Assembly (NCBI GenBank): GCA_000499405.2
Contig: HG738138.1
Span: 7,004,888-7,068,887, forward strand
DNA length: 64,000 nucleotides
From: Onchocerca volvulus
Taxonomy: Eukaryota > Nematoda > Chromadorea > Rhabditida > Onchocercidae
Reading direction: 5' to 3'
Under the pieces are notes generated by a model that did no database searches, had not been told where the DNA came from, and was given only the letters and a program-made list of their open reading frames with translations. Position numbers and translations under genes: made by a program. Below are positions 11,201-28,400 of this stretch, piece by piece (positions within the stretch are counted from its first letter, which is position 1; each line of letters starts with the position of its first letter).

Positions 11201-14200
11201 CAGATGAGGAATGAAAAAAAAAGGAAAGACTTGAAGAGATCTGGGAAAATAACCTGAAATAAAAAATCCTGAAAAATAATGGAATATAAGATTAAAAGCA
11301 GCAGTAAAACCTATAAAGAAAAAAAAAGTTCTCCCCATCGTCGCTAATACAAAACTATATCAAATTAATTTACAACTGATGCAACTGACTTCTTATTATG
11401 CATGTATAAAATAACTAGGGCAAAAGAATGGTTCCTTTTCAAAAGTGATATCTTCAAGCAATTTACTATCTTCCAATATTGTCCCAGATGGAAGAAAAAA
11501 TTTTTTGAAGTGAAAAGACTGGGTGCTACATAAGAGAACGCAGTCATTTTTTATTCTAATCATAAACCTCCCTATACAAAAATAAGCTACTGCGTAAGCT
11601 ATCTTCAGTATTGAGTAAGCTGTCTAATCTTACTATTTGTGTATGTATAAATTGGCAACAGATCACTTATTACAACAGTATATTTCATGGAACTAGGCAG
11701 TTCAATATAAAACAAATTTAGAATGCAAAGAAATGGAGCCAAAACTGAAACTAACCTCCTCTCAGATTATTCCCCATGCAATCAATTTCACTTGGCGAGC
11801 AATGATTCCTATATTTTCTGAAAAAAACACAGAGATATAAAGAAACAAAAAGAAAAAAAAAATACATATATGTTATCATTCCCTACGACTCAGTGTATGC
11901 TCTGCTATATAACGGCAACTAATGCATAAAATTACATGCATTACGAAGACCGTTGCATTCCTTCTTTTTCGTTAATGAATATTACATGTGGAAATGAGAT
12001 TAACGGATAATTAAGAGAATCGCATTTTGTACTTCATTTGTACAAATCTCATCTTTTAAGTAGTTTTTTCTGCTGGATGGCCTGCTGTGTTACGGATGCA
12101 CAGAAATTTTTCAGTACTTCGGCACCTATATCACATACTGCAACATGCAATAAGGCCTTCTGTCAGTTTTCATCTTATGGAATGGAATCTACTTCAATGA
12201 TAGATTTTGGATATGTAGTCCTTTCGAAAAACCCAGATCCAAATGTCACATTCAAGAGTTCCATATGTCAATACAGACTATTTAATTTCTTTTCAACATA
12301 TCAGTTTGAAACCACTGTAATCATAAATACACCTAGAAGTCAGTTCTCTTTACTTAAGAAGTAATAAAATAAACAATCAACCGGTCTTGCTTATTCTATT
12401 TCATTTGTCAGCGTTGCGAAAACAGTGAATTTACATCTAATATACTTCAATTAGCTTCTCAGAACAGTGTATGAAATTTGTCCTCAGACACTTCACAGCT
12501 TTTCCCAAACTGTTGTATAACTTTGCGGGTAGAAATTTACTCAAACGTTACACGTAAAGTTACTGCACAGATCAGGAATGAACTGAGGTGAAATGACCTC
12601 TTCCCAGCACAGCTAAAGAGATAATTGGTAGTCATATATTATCCGTGCCACGATTTTTTACATCAACCACAGTTTGCTCCTCTTGTGTCGGCATTTAGGA
12701 TGACCCTGATGCTAATGTCAAAAGATGCAACAGATAGAGATTTTTGCGGGTTGTAACGCTTTCCCATCTACTTTTTTCCTGACCTTTCCAGTCGGACTTC
12801 AAAAGCTTCACTAAAAGGACATGATGCAAATCGGCTAATCAGTAAAAATAATAGGATTTTAGTTAAAATTAGAGAATCTGGATGAAAAAATATCAGATAT
12901 CGGAAGATTTTTCAACTTCCCCGCACACTTTACTGCCGTTGCATTCCCCAGATATCTGTTAGAAAAGTCTTATAAAAAAATGTTTGATCAGCTGAACAAA
13001 AGGCGAAAAATGCCATTTCAGTATGCAGTAAAAAACAAAACCATTCCCTTTGACTCCCTTCCGCCCTTCTAGGAACCCACCCTAGATCCGTCACAGCTTG
13101 CAACATCCCCCACCCCTGCCCTTTCCTCTCAACCTAACACCGGACATTCGCTGAACTTCAGAAGACAATTCGTGCTGAATGCATCGACCGCAGCAGGACA
13201 GGATCACAGTGAAAATGCCGTCCCCAGAATTTCCTCTCATCAAGGAGACGGCTAATAGTTCGGAAAATGAGGGGATGCGGATGCAATACCTGAAGTTGTG
13301 ATGAATGTGATGTCATTCATTTTCTTGGTCTATCTCGAAAATGAAGCAATGAAGTTTTCATACTTTTTACAAGCATTTATATCCCAAAATTGGCATTCAA
13401 CAAGTAACATTTCTTTATAAACCTAATGAATTAACAATTGAATTGTTGAGTCATAAATGATGAAGTGATCATCACTGTATATCTCCTCAATACTGCTTTT
13501 TCACTTACGTTTTTCACTCGTACCTCTCTTGCTGAGTGCCTTTAGAGTACTGCAGAACGCGCATTCCATTGCGCTCGGAATGTTCATTAGAATATTCCGA
13601 AAAATGACGAGAGTTCTATTCGCTGCATAAAAAAGCCATTGACGTCATTACTGGTACTGATAGTCGACGTCGCATGATACAAAAATTACGTCACTCCTGT
13701 TTTCATCACTTTTTTTGCGATGCATAGAGATTTCACGACCAAATTCTTTTCATTTCTCCATGACAAGTTGCGAGATAATGCTTATACATTTGGTGTCACG
13801 CATCCTATGATCTGATTTTCTTCTAAATTCATCAGTACGCACAAAAAGCCACAAATCTGACTGACTTCCATTTGCATTGTCCATAATGCTGTCCTTGGCC
13901 TTATATCAATAAATATTTTTTCCATCTTGAAAAGCGGTCCCATACTTTTTTGTGCTGTACTCATCCTATCCTTTCATTTGACCTTATAAATGTCAAGTTT
14001 CAACCACTTAATCTCTAATTTATGCTTCTTTGATTACAATGCTCAATTTACGGAATACATCTCGAGAAAAAAACTAGTAGTTTCCAGGCAGTATTGTTGG
14101 TTGTTCGAATTACTTGATGTCGGACTTGCATTCCAGAATGACTCCGAGAATTATGCCTTATGCTTGTTAATGCAAAATAATGAAACTCACTGCATAGTTT

Positions 14201-16072
14201 GTGAAAGAAATCTTGACAGTGAATTGTGGAACAATGGCGTTAATTGATTAGGCAGTTGTGTGCGGTTATGATAGCATGTCCATTGCGATCAATATTTGCT
14301 TTGGCTGGATGTGGTGTGACGTGCAACATGATGTGCGAGAATGTGCAATATTTTAATTAAATATTCTTGTGCTAGTCAGTGAGTTAGTTAGCCGAGGTGA
14401 GACTTCTTCCAAAATCATGTAGTGTCATTCAACAAAAAGCAGGCTGCTGTTGTGGTTGTTAGATCTAAGTGGGGAGTTCACTTTTTTGTTTTTTTGCATT
14501 ACAGTAGATTTTTCACATTCTCTACTTGCTGCAATCATACTTCAATGGCTATGCGGAAGTGAAAAAGTCATAAAAATGTGATAACCTTTGTCATCAAACT
14601 TAAGAACATTGCTAAGTGGTTTGAAAGAAAGCAAACGGGAGGAAAGTAGGATCGAAGAGAAAGACATGCAGTGAGCAGTTCTCCCATTTTTTGCTTTTTC
14701 ACAATTTTTCTGTTATTGAAAACATTATCTGCTCATATGCATCTGTTGTTAGTTTAATTGATACTCGAGATACATGGAGGCAGACGCACTATTTGCTCAT
14801 TATTTTACTCAGTTTCCTAACAAGTTCTCCTTGTCGTTTATTATGGCAGATTTCTGCAAAAACCATTTTTCGGAATGCATTTTGATGAGATTTATTATTT
14901 GATAAATCTGTTACCTCTAAACTCCTTTGCCATGAGTTATAAAGCGGTCGATAAAAGTTGAGCTTTCCAAATCCAGTGAATTTTTGAATTATTCTTTGAA
15001 ATCTATATTTATGTTACTTGTATTTCATGTAGCATAATGACATTTGGAACTTATACACTAAAAAAAATACTAAAAAAAAAAGGTTTATTGTGGTGTCTAT
15101 AAAAAATCGACAGATTTTGAAAACTTTTTTCAATTTGAAAAAAAAAAAGTGAAAAGTAAGAAATCATTGATGTCGAATAATATTAATGTCTAACTAAATA
15201 TTAAATGTAATAAAGTCAACTGAACTCAATATCTAGCAATAATTGTAATGATGCAATGACGATTGATTCTGTAAGTTGATTTCATTTCATGGTCATTAGT
15301 AAGCTTTTCTATGTCCTTTTCGCCTCCTTCTACCGTATTTTTAATATTATTGATATTGTGCTTCCGTGGTTTGTTGGTTTGCCTGAAGTTATTGGCAGAT
15401 TTGTTCATTTGGATCAGTGATTGATACGGTCATAGTTTTTCAGCTAGTTTTGAACTATACTTAAGGTAGATATGAACTACTAATCTTACCTATATAATTG
15501 TAGTATCCTTTTCATTCCAAATTCTTTGGACTGCTGAATGATTTCCTTTTACACTTCACGAACAATACAAGCAATTAGGTATATATTCCGGCAAAAATTT
15601 TTCATTACCCTAAATCTAGATACTGCGAGTCGTATTTCTCCTACTGATATTTTCAAATTCTGAAAACTTTTTGTGTTTGAATGATTAGATAGTTTGAACT
15701 TTGTAAAGAATTTAAAAAAATTTGCTTTCGTAATAATAATGATGAAAATGATATTTGCAATTCATGTGACGAGTATCTCATTCTGCCTTGAAGGCACTGT
15801 GGAAGAATTTGTATTATTTTCAAATAAGTGCCTTTTTTTATTCATGATTTTACTATTCTTGTTCAGATAAAAAAGTGCAGTTCAACGTTTTCTTCATCGC
15901 AGCGATGTCCAGTGCAACAGAAAACAGTTTCAGGTCATCTTTTCATGTCAAAAATCGTGATGGCAGATTACTGCTATTCCGAAAATACGAATTTCAGTAA
16001 TATTCGGACATAGATTCTGTGCTGTCAAAACCATTTGCGAATTATTCCCGACTAAATTCATTGGATTTTTAG
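8272..16072. other. 7.8-kb intergenic region between divergent genes
   Basis: Lies upstream of both neuralized (minus) and choline kinase (plus), so it must contain both promoters. I see no supportable gene. Open frames of 85-108 codons occur at 9687-9959 (minus), 12038-12364 (plus) and 13990-14247 (plus), without domains, convincing splice sites or a family I recognise. A GC-richer patch at about 13040-13260 stands out from the AT-rich background. Just downstream are palindromic GACGTC-type motifs (around 13639 and 13665). Confidence 0.5.
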
Positions 16073-16076
16073 GGGT
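16066..16076 (+). promoter_or_regulatory. Trans-splice-like acceptor before the choline kinase start
   Basis: The sequence TTTTTAG ends at 16072, followed by GGGT and the ATG at 16077. A strong acceptor only four bases before the first codon, with no partner coding exon upstream, is how nematode SL1 trans-splice sites look. It supports this ATG as the true start. It could also be a normal acceptor after a non-coding first exon. Confidence 0.6.
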
Positions 16077-19311
<3,235 letters not shown>

Positions 19312-22300
19312 GATTCAAAGGTAAAGGAATTAAACTTGGACATATGTTAAACTTGGACAAACTTGGACATCCTAAAACGAATTATTATTTTTATTTATTT
19401 ATTTTTTTGACCGAAGTGTTCAACTTCATTTATGCAATTATACTATTCCAAATGACTTGAATCTACAAAAAATTTATAAATTATGCCAGGGTAACAAATA
19501 TCGTCAGTAATGGAATGTTTGAAACGCTAGAGGTAAATTTTTGTAAGGGTTGGCATTGTGCAACAATGGCAAATCTTATTACAAAAATTTGGATAAATTG
19601 GAGCGGGAAAGATGATGTAATCTTTAATAGCTTTTAATGCATGCTGTTATTTATGTTAGAGTTTAAGATCGTGTTTACTGTTTTTGAGTATCAGTTATTC
19701 CACAAAATCCCTGTTTTCTATTGTATTCCAAGTTATGTGCAATTTGCTAAATGGGAAGATAAAAACTTATGGAAAATGAAAGTTATAATATTAAAACTAG
19801 CACAAACATAATAACAGTTCAAGCAAGTGCGAAATTTCGGAAACGTGAGTAATCATTGTGGAAGTGACAATGCTGTAAATGATGGGAACAGGGGGTGCGT
19901 CTATTTTTTCCAAATTATTCAAGCTTCTACTGGATTTTCTTACTGCTCAATAATTTACCAATTACTATCTCCATGCGTTTCGTCTTACTTCACTTTTTCG
20001 TAGTACCTGGAGGAATATAAAATCCAGGATTCAGAAAATTGAGTTCGCTTGATTTGTAGTCAACATTAGTGGCATCAGAAGGACAGGTCAGGAAATCTGG
20101 GAAAACTAAAATGATCTATTTGAATAGTAAACAGAATATACTGTACAGTCGCGTCCTTTTCTGACGAAGACTATCTTCTCCATCTGTTGTCTTCAATTGA
20201 GATGTTGACACACTTCGAACACTAATATTTAAGCCTTCCAGATGAAGGGAACACATACCAAACCTTTGATCCCTTTCTTGCCCACTTTTCTGGCAGTAAG
20301 CTCCCGTTTGGTGATCTGACTTTGGTAATCAACATTCAGAACTTACAAAGTTGAAAAAAAATCTTTGAAAAAGAAAAAGTATTAGCAAGTTAATTTATTT
20401 TTTCTATAATCATTAATCGCCTTAATTATAGAGGAGAGTTGTATTGTCTGTGCAGTCACAAAAGGTTATATCAAGCATCTTACACTCCATCATCTTTTTA
20501 TCACGGTAATTTTTATTTGGTTATCGTTGTTGACAGTGTTCGCAACATCTGCTATAGTTGTATAGTATTGAGAAGAATTCTTGTTTAATAACAAAATTGT
20601 ATCACTCATTCCCTCCATGCTGGTGGATTGCTGAGAGTGATTTTATAATTTAGCAATTCATAGCGAAAAGTCTCCTGTATTCCCTTATAAATGAATATAC
20701 TTTGACCACTTCAGGAAATATCAAAAAATGAATGCTGAAGAATTTAAATGTCCCAAAGACTTTCTAAGTTTGAAAATTAGTGCAAATGTAGACGGAAGAA
20801 ACACGCTTCAGAAGAGTGGTAGCACCAAATTTTGCCATCGAATCTGCGCAGGTTAAAAACAAATTCTGAGTCAAAAATACTCCATCTGCCAAAAAATGAG
20901 ATTGTTGAAATTTGTCAGGTAGTTTTATATAGTATTTCTAGAATGGATAATATACGGTTGTATAGCCAAGAGATACGGGATTCCTTCAACGTTGAAAGCA
21001 GAACCTTAATACCATCTTCCACACTGTTTTTGAGAGCCCTTCGTAGCTTAATTATAAAACTATTTATATACTAGCTTGCAACAAAGCCTTTCTGGGAATC
21101 TTTTTGTTCCATGCGAGATTTGAGTTGAAAGTTGTTTTAGAATAACTTATACACATATCAGTGAATAATCTACCTGGAGTACATAATTCAGCAAGAATTT
21201 TTGTATTTATAGTAGCATTAAGCTAAGTTATGGATTTTTAACTCAATTTTCAGTGGCATTGCAACGTGTGTTAGCCTTTAGCCTTGTTCTGTAAAAAGAT
21301 ATGCTTGTTATGGAAAAATCAAAATTAATATCTTTAAAAAAGTTGCAAGGAAGAAAATAGGTTTCCAAAATATGTCAAAAAATATTCTTAAAAATGCAAT
21401 ATAACTTATGAACCTGAATATTTCTTATTAGCACGAATGTAAACATATCAAAATCAAAACAGTATCAAATTTCAAACTCAAGACAAAACGAAGGCAGAGT
21501 TTAAGTTAAAATCAAAGAATAAATGTCGTATGGTAACAAATTCTGCGTTTCCTAAAAGGCATAGTTTCTGATATATATGACAATTGTTCTCTATCCTGTC
21601 ATGTCATTATCATTATTACTGAGTACAATTACTCAAGGCAATTTTTATTGCACTGCTCTCTATTACTTCATCTCTGCGGTCTTAGAACGAGAATTTTCGG
21701 TTTGTTATGATACAGAAAAGTAAAAACAACGAACAATTTCTGAATCTTTTCAGTTGCGAAATCTTAAATCAGAAATAAAAATTATCACACGGAACTAATT
21801 CAGCCGTTTGTGTATGCGAATTTCTCTGTTTATTGATGTTAAGGATGTAAATAACACAGGTGAGAGCCAAAATACTTATGAGCAATATACTTGACACTCG
21901 AACCTAGTGGACCGAAATTTATTTTGGCAATGAAATGTATCGTCAGTGCAGCCCGTTAAATGTAATATACTAATTTAAGATGAATACTGTGGTACTCTCG
22001 ACGATCCTAATTTTAACTCAATGAAGGCAGGATAACTGCCAACTGTTTTTAAGGCAGACTGCATAATAAAACAACTGTAACCAATGTTTGATGTAAATCA
22101 GAAAATCAGTAGGAATATGAGAAATCAGAAAACTTTCCGCATGCATATAACAATATATAAACTATAAATGAATATGATGAAAACGAATCATCAGTGCTGC
22201 TAAATCATACAGAACATAAACAGAGCAAAGCCATGACAATTTAGGTTTGATTTCATTTCTTTTTTGCCTTTTAGAGAAAATCAGATATTTTGAACAAGCA

Positions 22301-22436
22301 AATCTGTTAACCATCACTCTTCACTTTGCTTTGCTTCGATGAGGTCATGTCATTTGATCAGTAATACTAGCAAAAAACAAAAATTTACATGTACTGTTAG
22401 TGACTGGTTGATGACACCTTCAGCTTTGTTCATTGT
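19312..22436. other. 3.1-kb convergent intergenic region
   Basis: Holds the 3' ends of choline kinase (plus) and the zinc-finger gene (minus). Just after the choline kinase stop, the 11-mer aaacttggaca occurs three times (19332-19342, 19349-19359, 19359-19369), a small degenerate tandem repeat probably in the 3' UTR. I see no gene or RNA in the rest. Confidence 0.6.
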
Positions 22437-25400
22437 TTACTGTAGCAAATTTTCCATCAGTTTTTTAATCGCTGGAATTGCATCTGGACCTCCACTCTGT
22501 AAGAGCGCCAAAGCTGCTAGTGCACTTTGCTGAAAAATTCACTTAATGAACTTATTCTGTGTACATTAAGCGTGGGAAAGGTTTATATTTCTATTTTGAA
22601 GCTCATTGAGCAGAATAAAGAATCTGTTGAAAAATGCTTTTAATTGACGCCATTATGCTCATCTCCTGATTAATTAAGAGAAAATCAGTGACTTTCTGGA
22701 CCCAGTCCAGCACTAATCATTATTCACAATTTGATTACCTGATAACCAATCAAAATTTCCTCAAATATTTCAATTTGATGTCTGAGCTCTTCCTTTTCAT
22801 GTTCAAACTGTCGTAGTGTTTTGTCCAATCCCGTTAACTGAATATCCAAGTGGTCAATTTCCGTTTCATGATTCAAAATTTTCGTTTCAGGGGACTGATT
22901 TCTCGTTTCTGCTACACCACATTTGGCCTTTAGCACCTTCAAGCAAAAAAAAAAAAAAAACTTCCTTTGTTAAACACAAGTTTAGGAGATAAGCATAATG
23001 GCGTTCAATTTCCAGGCTTGATATTTTTCCTATGGGAGAATCAACAGAAAATTCCATTGTATCTTTGTGATTTGACGATGTCTAACTTGGAAGCATTTGC
23101 ATTGCCGGGCGTTTTGTACTCAAACAGTGAGCTGGGTGATCATATTTAATCATTAAATTCTTGATAGTTTTCTATTCAATATTAAAAATGTTCATCCATC
23201 ACTCAGATATTGCGCGAAGTCAATAGTCAGAACAAACAATTTTTCTCAATTCATTTCTGTCTTTGGAACAGATTATATATAGATATTAATAGAATACCAA
23301 AGAGGATTATAATGACTAGTGATAATATAATCTCGCATTCATGAATATCATATCTTGGATGATTTTTTGAAAAATCCATGTTTATTTGTGGAATGTAAAA
23401 ATCTCAAAATTAGTAGTAAACTGAGGATGCTTCAATAGAAGAATTTGATTTTCGAAGTAAAAATGTACTTATTTTCATAATGTTTCATTTTTTGATAATA
23501 GAAAAGACACAGAGATGTATAATGTAAAGAAATTTTGAGATGAATTAAATACATAAAAATCACCGTGCAGTCACAGCTCTTAATAGGACTAGTGGAAGCA
23601 TCAACGAGCGTAACGCCATTCGGAGTTGTTCTGCTCACTGCTGTTACTGTTTGAGGAAGGCCACCGTTTAATGATTTACCATAATCTTCTATTTTAATAT
23701 TTGTATCTACGATATTCTGCTTTCGTGGTAATGCAGCAAATCCCTATAAATCTCTCATTGTAGGATAAATCGTTTATATTATATCATTATCATTTGATCA
23801 ACAATTCTCAATCTTTTTATATCCAAATCGAACCTACAAATTAAAAAAAATTAGATAATTTTACTGACATGAATTGTTTTCCAATGAATAAATTTCAAAA
23901 CATATACTTATGCATTAGCAACACCCGCGAATTTGAGGTGGACTGTAGGAATTTCACACTGTACGATTTTTAACTCTTCATTTACAAAAAATAAAGAACG
24001 AAAATGAGATGAATAAAAAGACTGCTCTTTGTTGAGACTCTGAAACGTTATAGAACCTAGTTTCGCGACTTTATTCAACAATGCGGTTTTTTTCTTTTTT
24101 TTGGAGATCGCATTTAAAAATAGCTTTCAAAAATTAAAAAAACCCAAGAAATTTTACTTCATCATCTTCATCGTCTGCACTAACAAAAGCTGTTGATGCC
24201 CGCAGTTGCTGAGGATTGCTGGCTTTCCGTTTGTTTCGATGATTCCGAGTAACACTTAGGCCTTTCTTTTCGAGCAAATCATCCAGTGTGCTTCCATTCA
24301 CTGATCGTTTACATTCCTAGAATTTTGTCAAACATAAGTGTAGCAAAAACAAACAATATTCTTAAACCAGTCTTCTGACTTTAACTATATGCATTAAGGT
24401 GAGAGATGATTTAAGCTAACAATATGACATTTTATTTAACAATTTTATTTTCCAATTTATTTTAAGCTTTCTGTACCTCATATTCTTATGCCTTCTCTTT
24501 AGGATACATCATTATCAAACAAACACCTGTGAGAGATATCAAGGATCAACAAACCTCGAATTATTAGACATAAATTAATTTGTTAAGAATTTTGATATAA
24601 AAAATGGTAACCCAAACACTACAGAATTGGGAAGAAAAATTAGGAAATTTGAAATACCCAACCGAAGACAAGAAGACCAGCGAATTAAATAAAATGAAAT
24701 GAAAATGGAATAAAATGAAAAGAAATGGATTCCCCCCTCTTAGTCCTTCTTTTTTACATTTGTACTCGATAGAACTCTTGTTTCTGGCAAGTTCATCATA
24801 TAGGAATGCATCTCTTGCAAAAAAATAGAATGAAAGAAAACATTTTTCAAATGTCGACAACTTTTATTATGACTAAAATCTTCAACCATAGATTGGCAAA
24901 AGTAAGCTAATTAGAAATGCTGACTTAGTAGACAACCCCAATCTAACATTTCATTTCTCATATCCATTCTTGAATTATCATCCCCGTGCTAAATACCACT
25001 TTGATTTCTCTATTTGGTTAATCATTTCTCGATTCTTATCTGATTTTTCTCGCCTATCCATTTTTTGCTTCTTCAATTTTTTCTTCATTCTTTGAAATTC
25101 GTCATTATATCAAATTTACCACTATAACGAAGTGTTTTTTTTTATATTTAATAATTGTTATCGTGTTGATTCTGATGTCTGTTACAGATGCTTTAGACAT
25201 TGTTACCATATAAAATATATATATCAAAAATTTCAGTATCGCAAAAGGAGGCAATCAAGATATTTATATCGTATCAAGTATACTGAATATATGAAGCTGT
25301 ATAAAAAGAATCTCTATGAATAACTACCAGATAGTTTCTAGTATTAAAAAAATATCAAAACTACTACTAGACCAACATGGACCGATAGAAGCAAAATTGT

Positions 25401-28400
25401 ACCTGTGAAGAAGTGGAATTTGGTGTTTTACTTGGAGATGCAATAGAAGAGCTTTTAGCAGCATTGATATCAGTGCCATTTGAAATTTGTTCATCATCCT
25501 TGGGCTCCATTTTTAGAGCTATATTTGTTGTTGTTGCTCCCTCTTTTTGTAAATTCATACCTTCTGCACTACTTGTCACTAAAATTTAAAGACTGTCAAG
25601 TTACTTAATAAGCCAAAAAATTCTTGCTAAATTGAACTACCAATAGAACTATTCAAAACCTATTTGAAGAAAAATGATATAACTTGATACATGCCAAGCA
25701 GTCCCAAGTTACATTTTAATTTTTCTCGAAGTCGAATTCAAATTTACAATTAATCATAGAAACTACAGTACAAACCGAACTCTAGTATTATGTTCTAGAA
25801 TGTTAAAAAAAGACCTGTCAACAGTGTTTAAAAAAGTGTTAACAAAAGACCTGTCAATAAATTGGTGGAATTGAAAGGAGCCACAGTAAAAGCATTATTT
25901 GCCAGCCATGCCGCCAACCAGCTATTTTGACCACTGGTATCCGTGTTCATTTGTGCCAGCAAATTATCTTGCTGTAAAAATTACTAGTGGTAATGCACAT
26001 TTCTAAAAAAACAGTTGAAAGCACGTATATTTTTATAAAGCCACTGTGCAAAGAACTCATTTCCAGCCATCGAAAGGTATCGTATCGGTTTAAGATCAAT
26101 AAGAACAGAGAAGTCTATTTTTAAACTTCGATTCGGGAACAGCGATAGTTCCATCAATGTTAAATGGAATGTTTGACAACTGACACCTAAAACCTCTTTC
26201 AGGAGGCTCGTTCGGCGTACAATGCGGTCCGAAGCGATTCTGACGTGCAGATCGATTGTCTGACTTTTGTATAGGGGCGAAAACTAATTGAAGAATCTAA
26301 TAGGTGGTTCCCTCTGAAGTCTTTCTCAGGATAGCTGGAGTACGTAATGAAGCTATTATATTCGATACAGAAATAAAGAATTGTGAGACGAAACATCTTC
26401 AACCTATTCTCAAATTTTCAATGCGTATGACGTCTCGCTCGCTTGAATGAAGCATAGACATTGAATGTGTGTTCCAAGTGGTGCCATTTTTGGTAAGCAG
26501 AACTGGCGCTGTGAGATGAACCAAACGTTGAGTAAAAGATAAATCTTCCACTCAAACGCCATCCATTTTTAGGGCTAGTTGAAGAAATGCACTACAATGG
26601 ATGAAAACCCGCTTCAATCCTCCTGATGTTTTGGAAATTGAAGATTAATGTAATATATGTTAAACTTATGAAACGAATTTTTTGTAGTAAATGATATTTT
26701 ACCTTGGTTGTAAATCGAAATAAACTATCGGTATTATTAAGTGTCGCTGGAAATATGGATCCATCCAATAAACCATTGCCATTACCAAATAATGAACTTT
26801 TAACATGTGTTTGCTCTCCTGATGGTGAATCATTTCCACAGACTTCCGGAGGACTTACTGATGGGCTTCCTTCAAGCTCTCTTGGCGACATTTCTCCCAC
26901 GACTGCAAAAAGCTATAGGTGACAATAATTTTGGAGCTAGAAATGTCTTTCTATTTGAATAGCACTTGATTTATGAATCGATAGCTGCATGATGAACCTT
27001 CTTCTTAGGAAATAAACTTAAATAGTAAATCTCGATGCATTTATCAAATCCAATACATTTATAAATAACAATTAGACGCGTACACAGAACCTTTTTTATG
27101 GCATTATATATATTAATTTTTATTATAAGTTGTATTACTATATTATATAAAACAATGAAAACTCTAAAGTGCTCCTAAAATGTACAAAGATTTCATAATT
27201 TGTCTTCTGGCTTGCTTACTGGAAGTACTACAAAACTTTTTTAATGGTTAAAGAAGAATAAGGACGAACCTCCAGCCATTCCAGGACCATCACTAGAACT
27301 TCTGGCAAGCACAGAAACATCACCAGGAGTACCATTTCGCAACATACTTTGCATATGTATATGTAAGCTTGTCTTATCAGGATATGCCCAATTACAGCAT
27401 CGACACATAAACATCCGTGAAATTGAGTGTATCCGGAACATATGCGACCGAAGCGTTTCATTTCCAGAGCAACCTGTCATTGTTAATTATATTGAAACAT
27501 AAGCATCTTGTATATATTCTAAGAAATGACTCAAGGATGCATATAGGATTTTTTCTGTTTAATTTGAATCTTTACAACAGCAAAAAATTTCACAATAATG
27601 CTTCAACTCCATTCTTCTATGCAAATATATAAAATAATGAGATGAGGAGGGAAGAATTAAAATATTAAAACTGAAGATTCTTATTTTTGTATAATTTTTT
27701 TTATAGCTGATTAGTTTATCTGTAATCCACTTTCTATAAAATTTATGGCGAATGCTTAAAGCAACCAAGTAGATTTTCATTTTTCTTCAAAGATAGACAT
27801 TCACTATTGTCTCCTTATTCCATTTTTCCAGGTAATCTTAAAAACTGACCGTATTCTTCAAAATAAAGGATAATCAACATGAATTCAAGAAGGGAAAAAA
27901 AAGAAGTAAATCCAATTTAGCAAAAAGTGCTTCCATGTACGCTTTCTGCACTCCACCCATCATCTACAATCCATTTTTAAACTTCTTGACCCTGCATCAT
28001 ATTATGCAGAATAGAACTATATGTAATCAAACACTTATAACTGTTCATCTTTCTAATTCATCACTTTCTAAATTCTCTACGACTGATAAGTGATGTTCTT
28101 ATCGCAAGTAGCATTCTTAAATTATTTTAAAAAATAGTATTTCCTAGAACTAAACTAATTTTTTGCCACATTTAAAATTCTCAATTTACATACTGGCTAT
28201 TGCAAAATTTAGATTCGAAGTAGAAGTTGTAATTTTCTGATAGAAAAATTATTTCATGCCCTCTTTCACATTCTTATATCCAAGTTTGTGAAAGATACTG
28301 AGCCCATCATGTTGAAAGAAAACAGGAACTCATGTCTTTATTCAATAAAAAGAAGTACAGCGCATTTTAGGAGGCAATGAAAAAGATTTGGAATAGGTGG

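Noticed and set aside
12038..12364. 108-codon plus-strand ORF with a hydrophobic start and several Cys
   Set aside because: It begins at a non-ATG codon, lacks convincing splice sites and matches no family I know. Chance ORFs of this size are possible here.
13990..14247. 85-codon plus-strand ORF starting at ATG
   Set aside because: No domain or conservation evidence. It could be chance, although composition is not obviously low-complexity.
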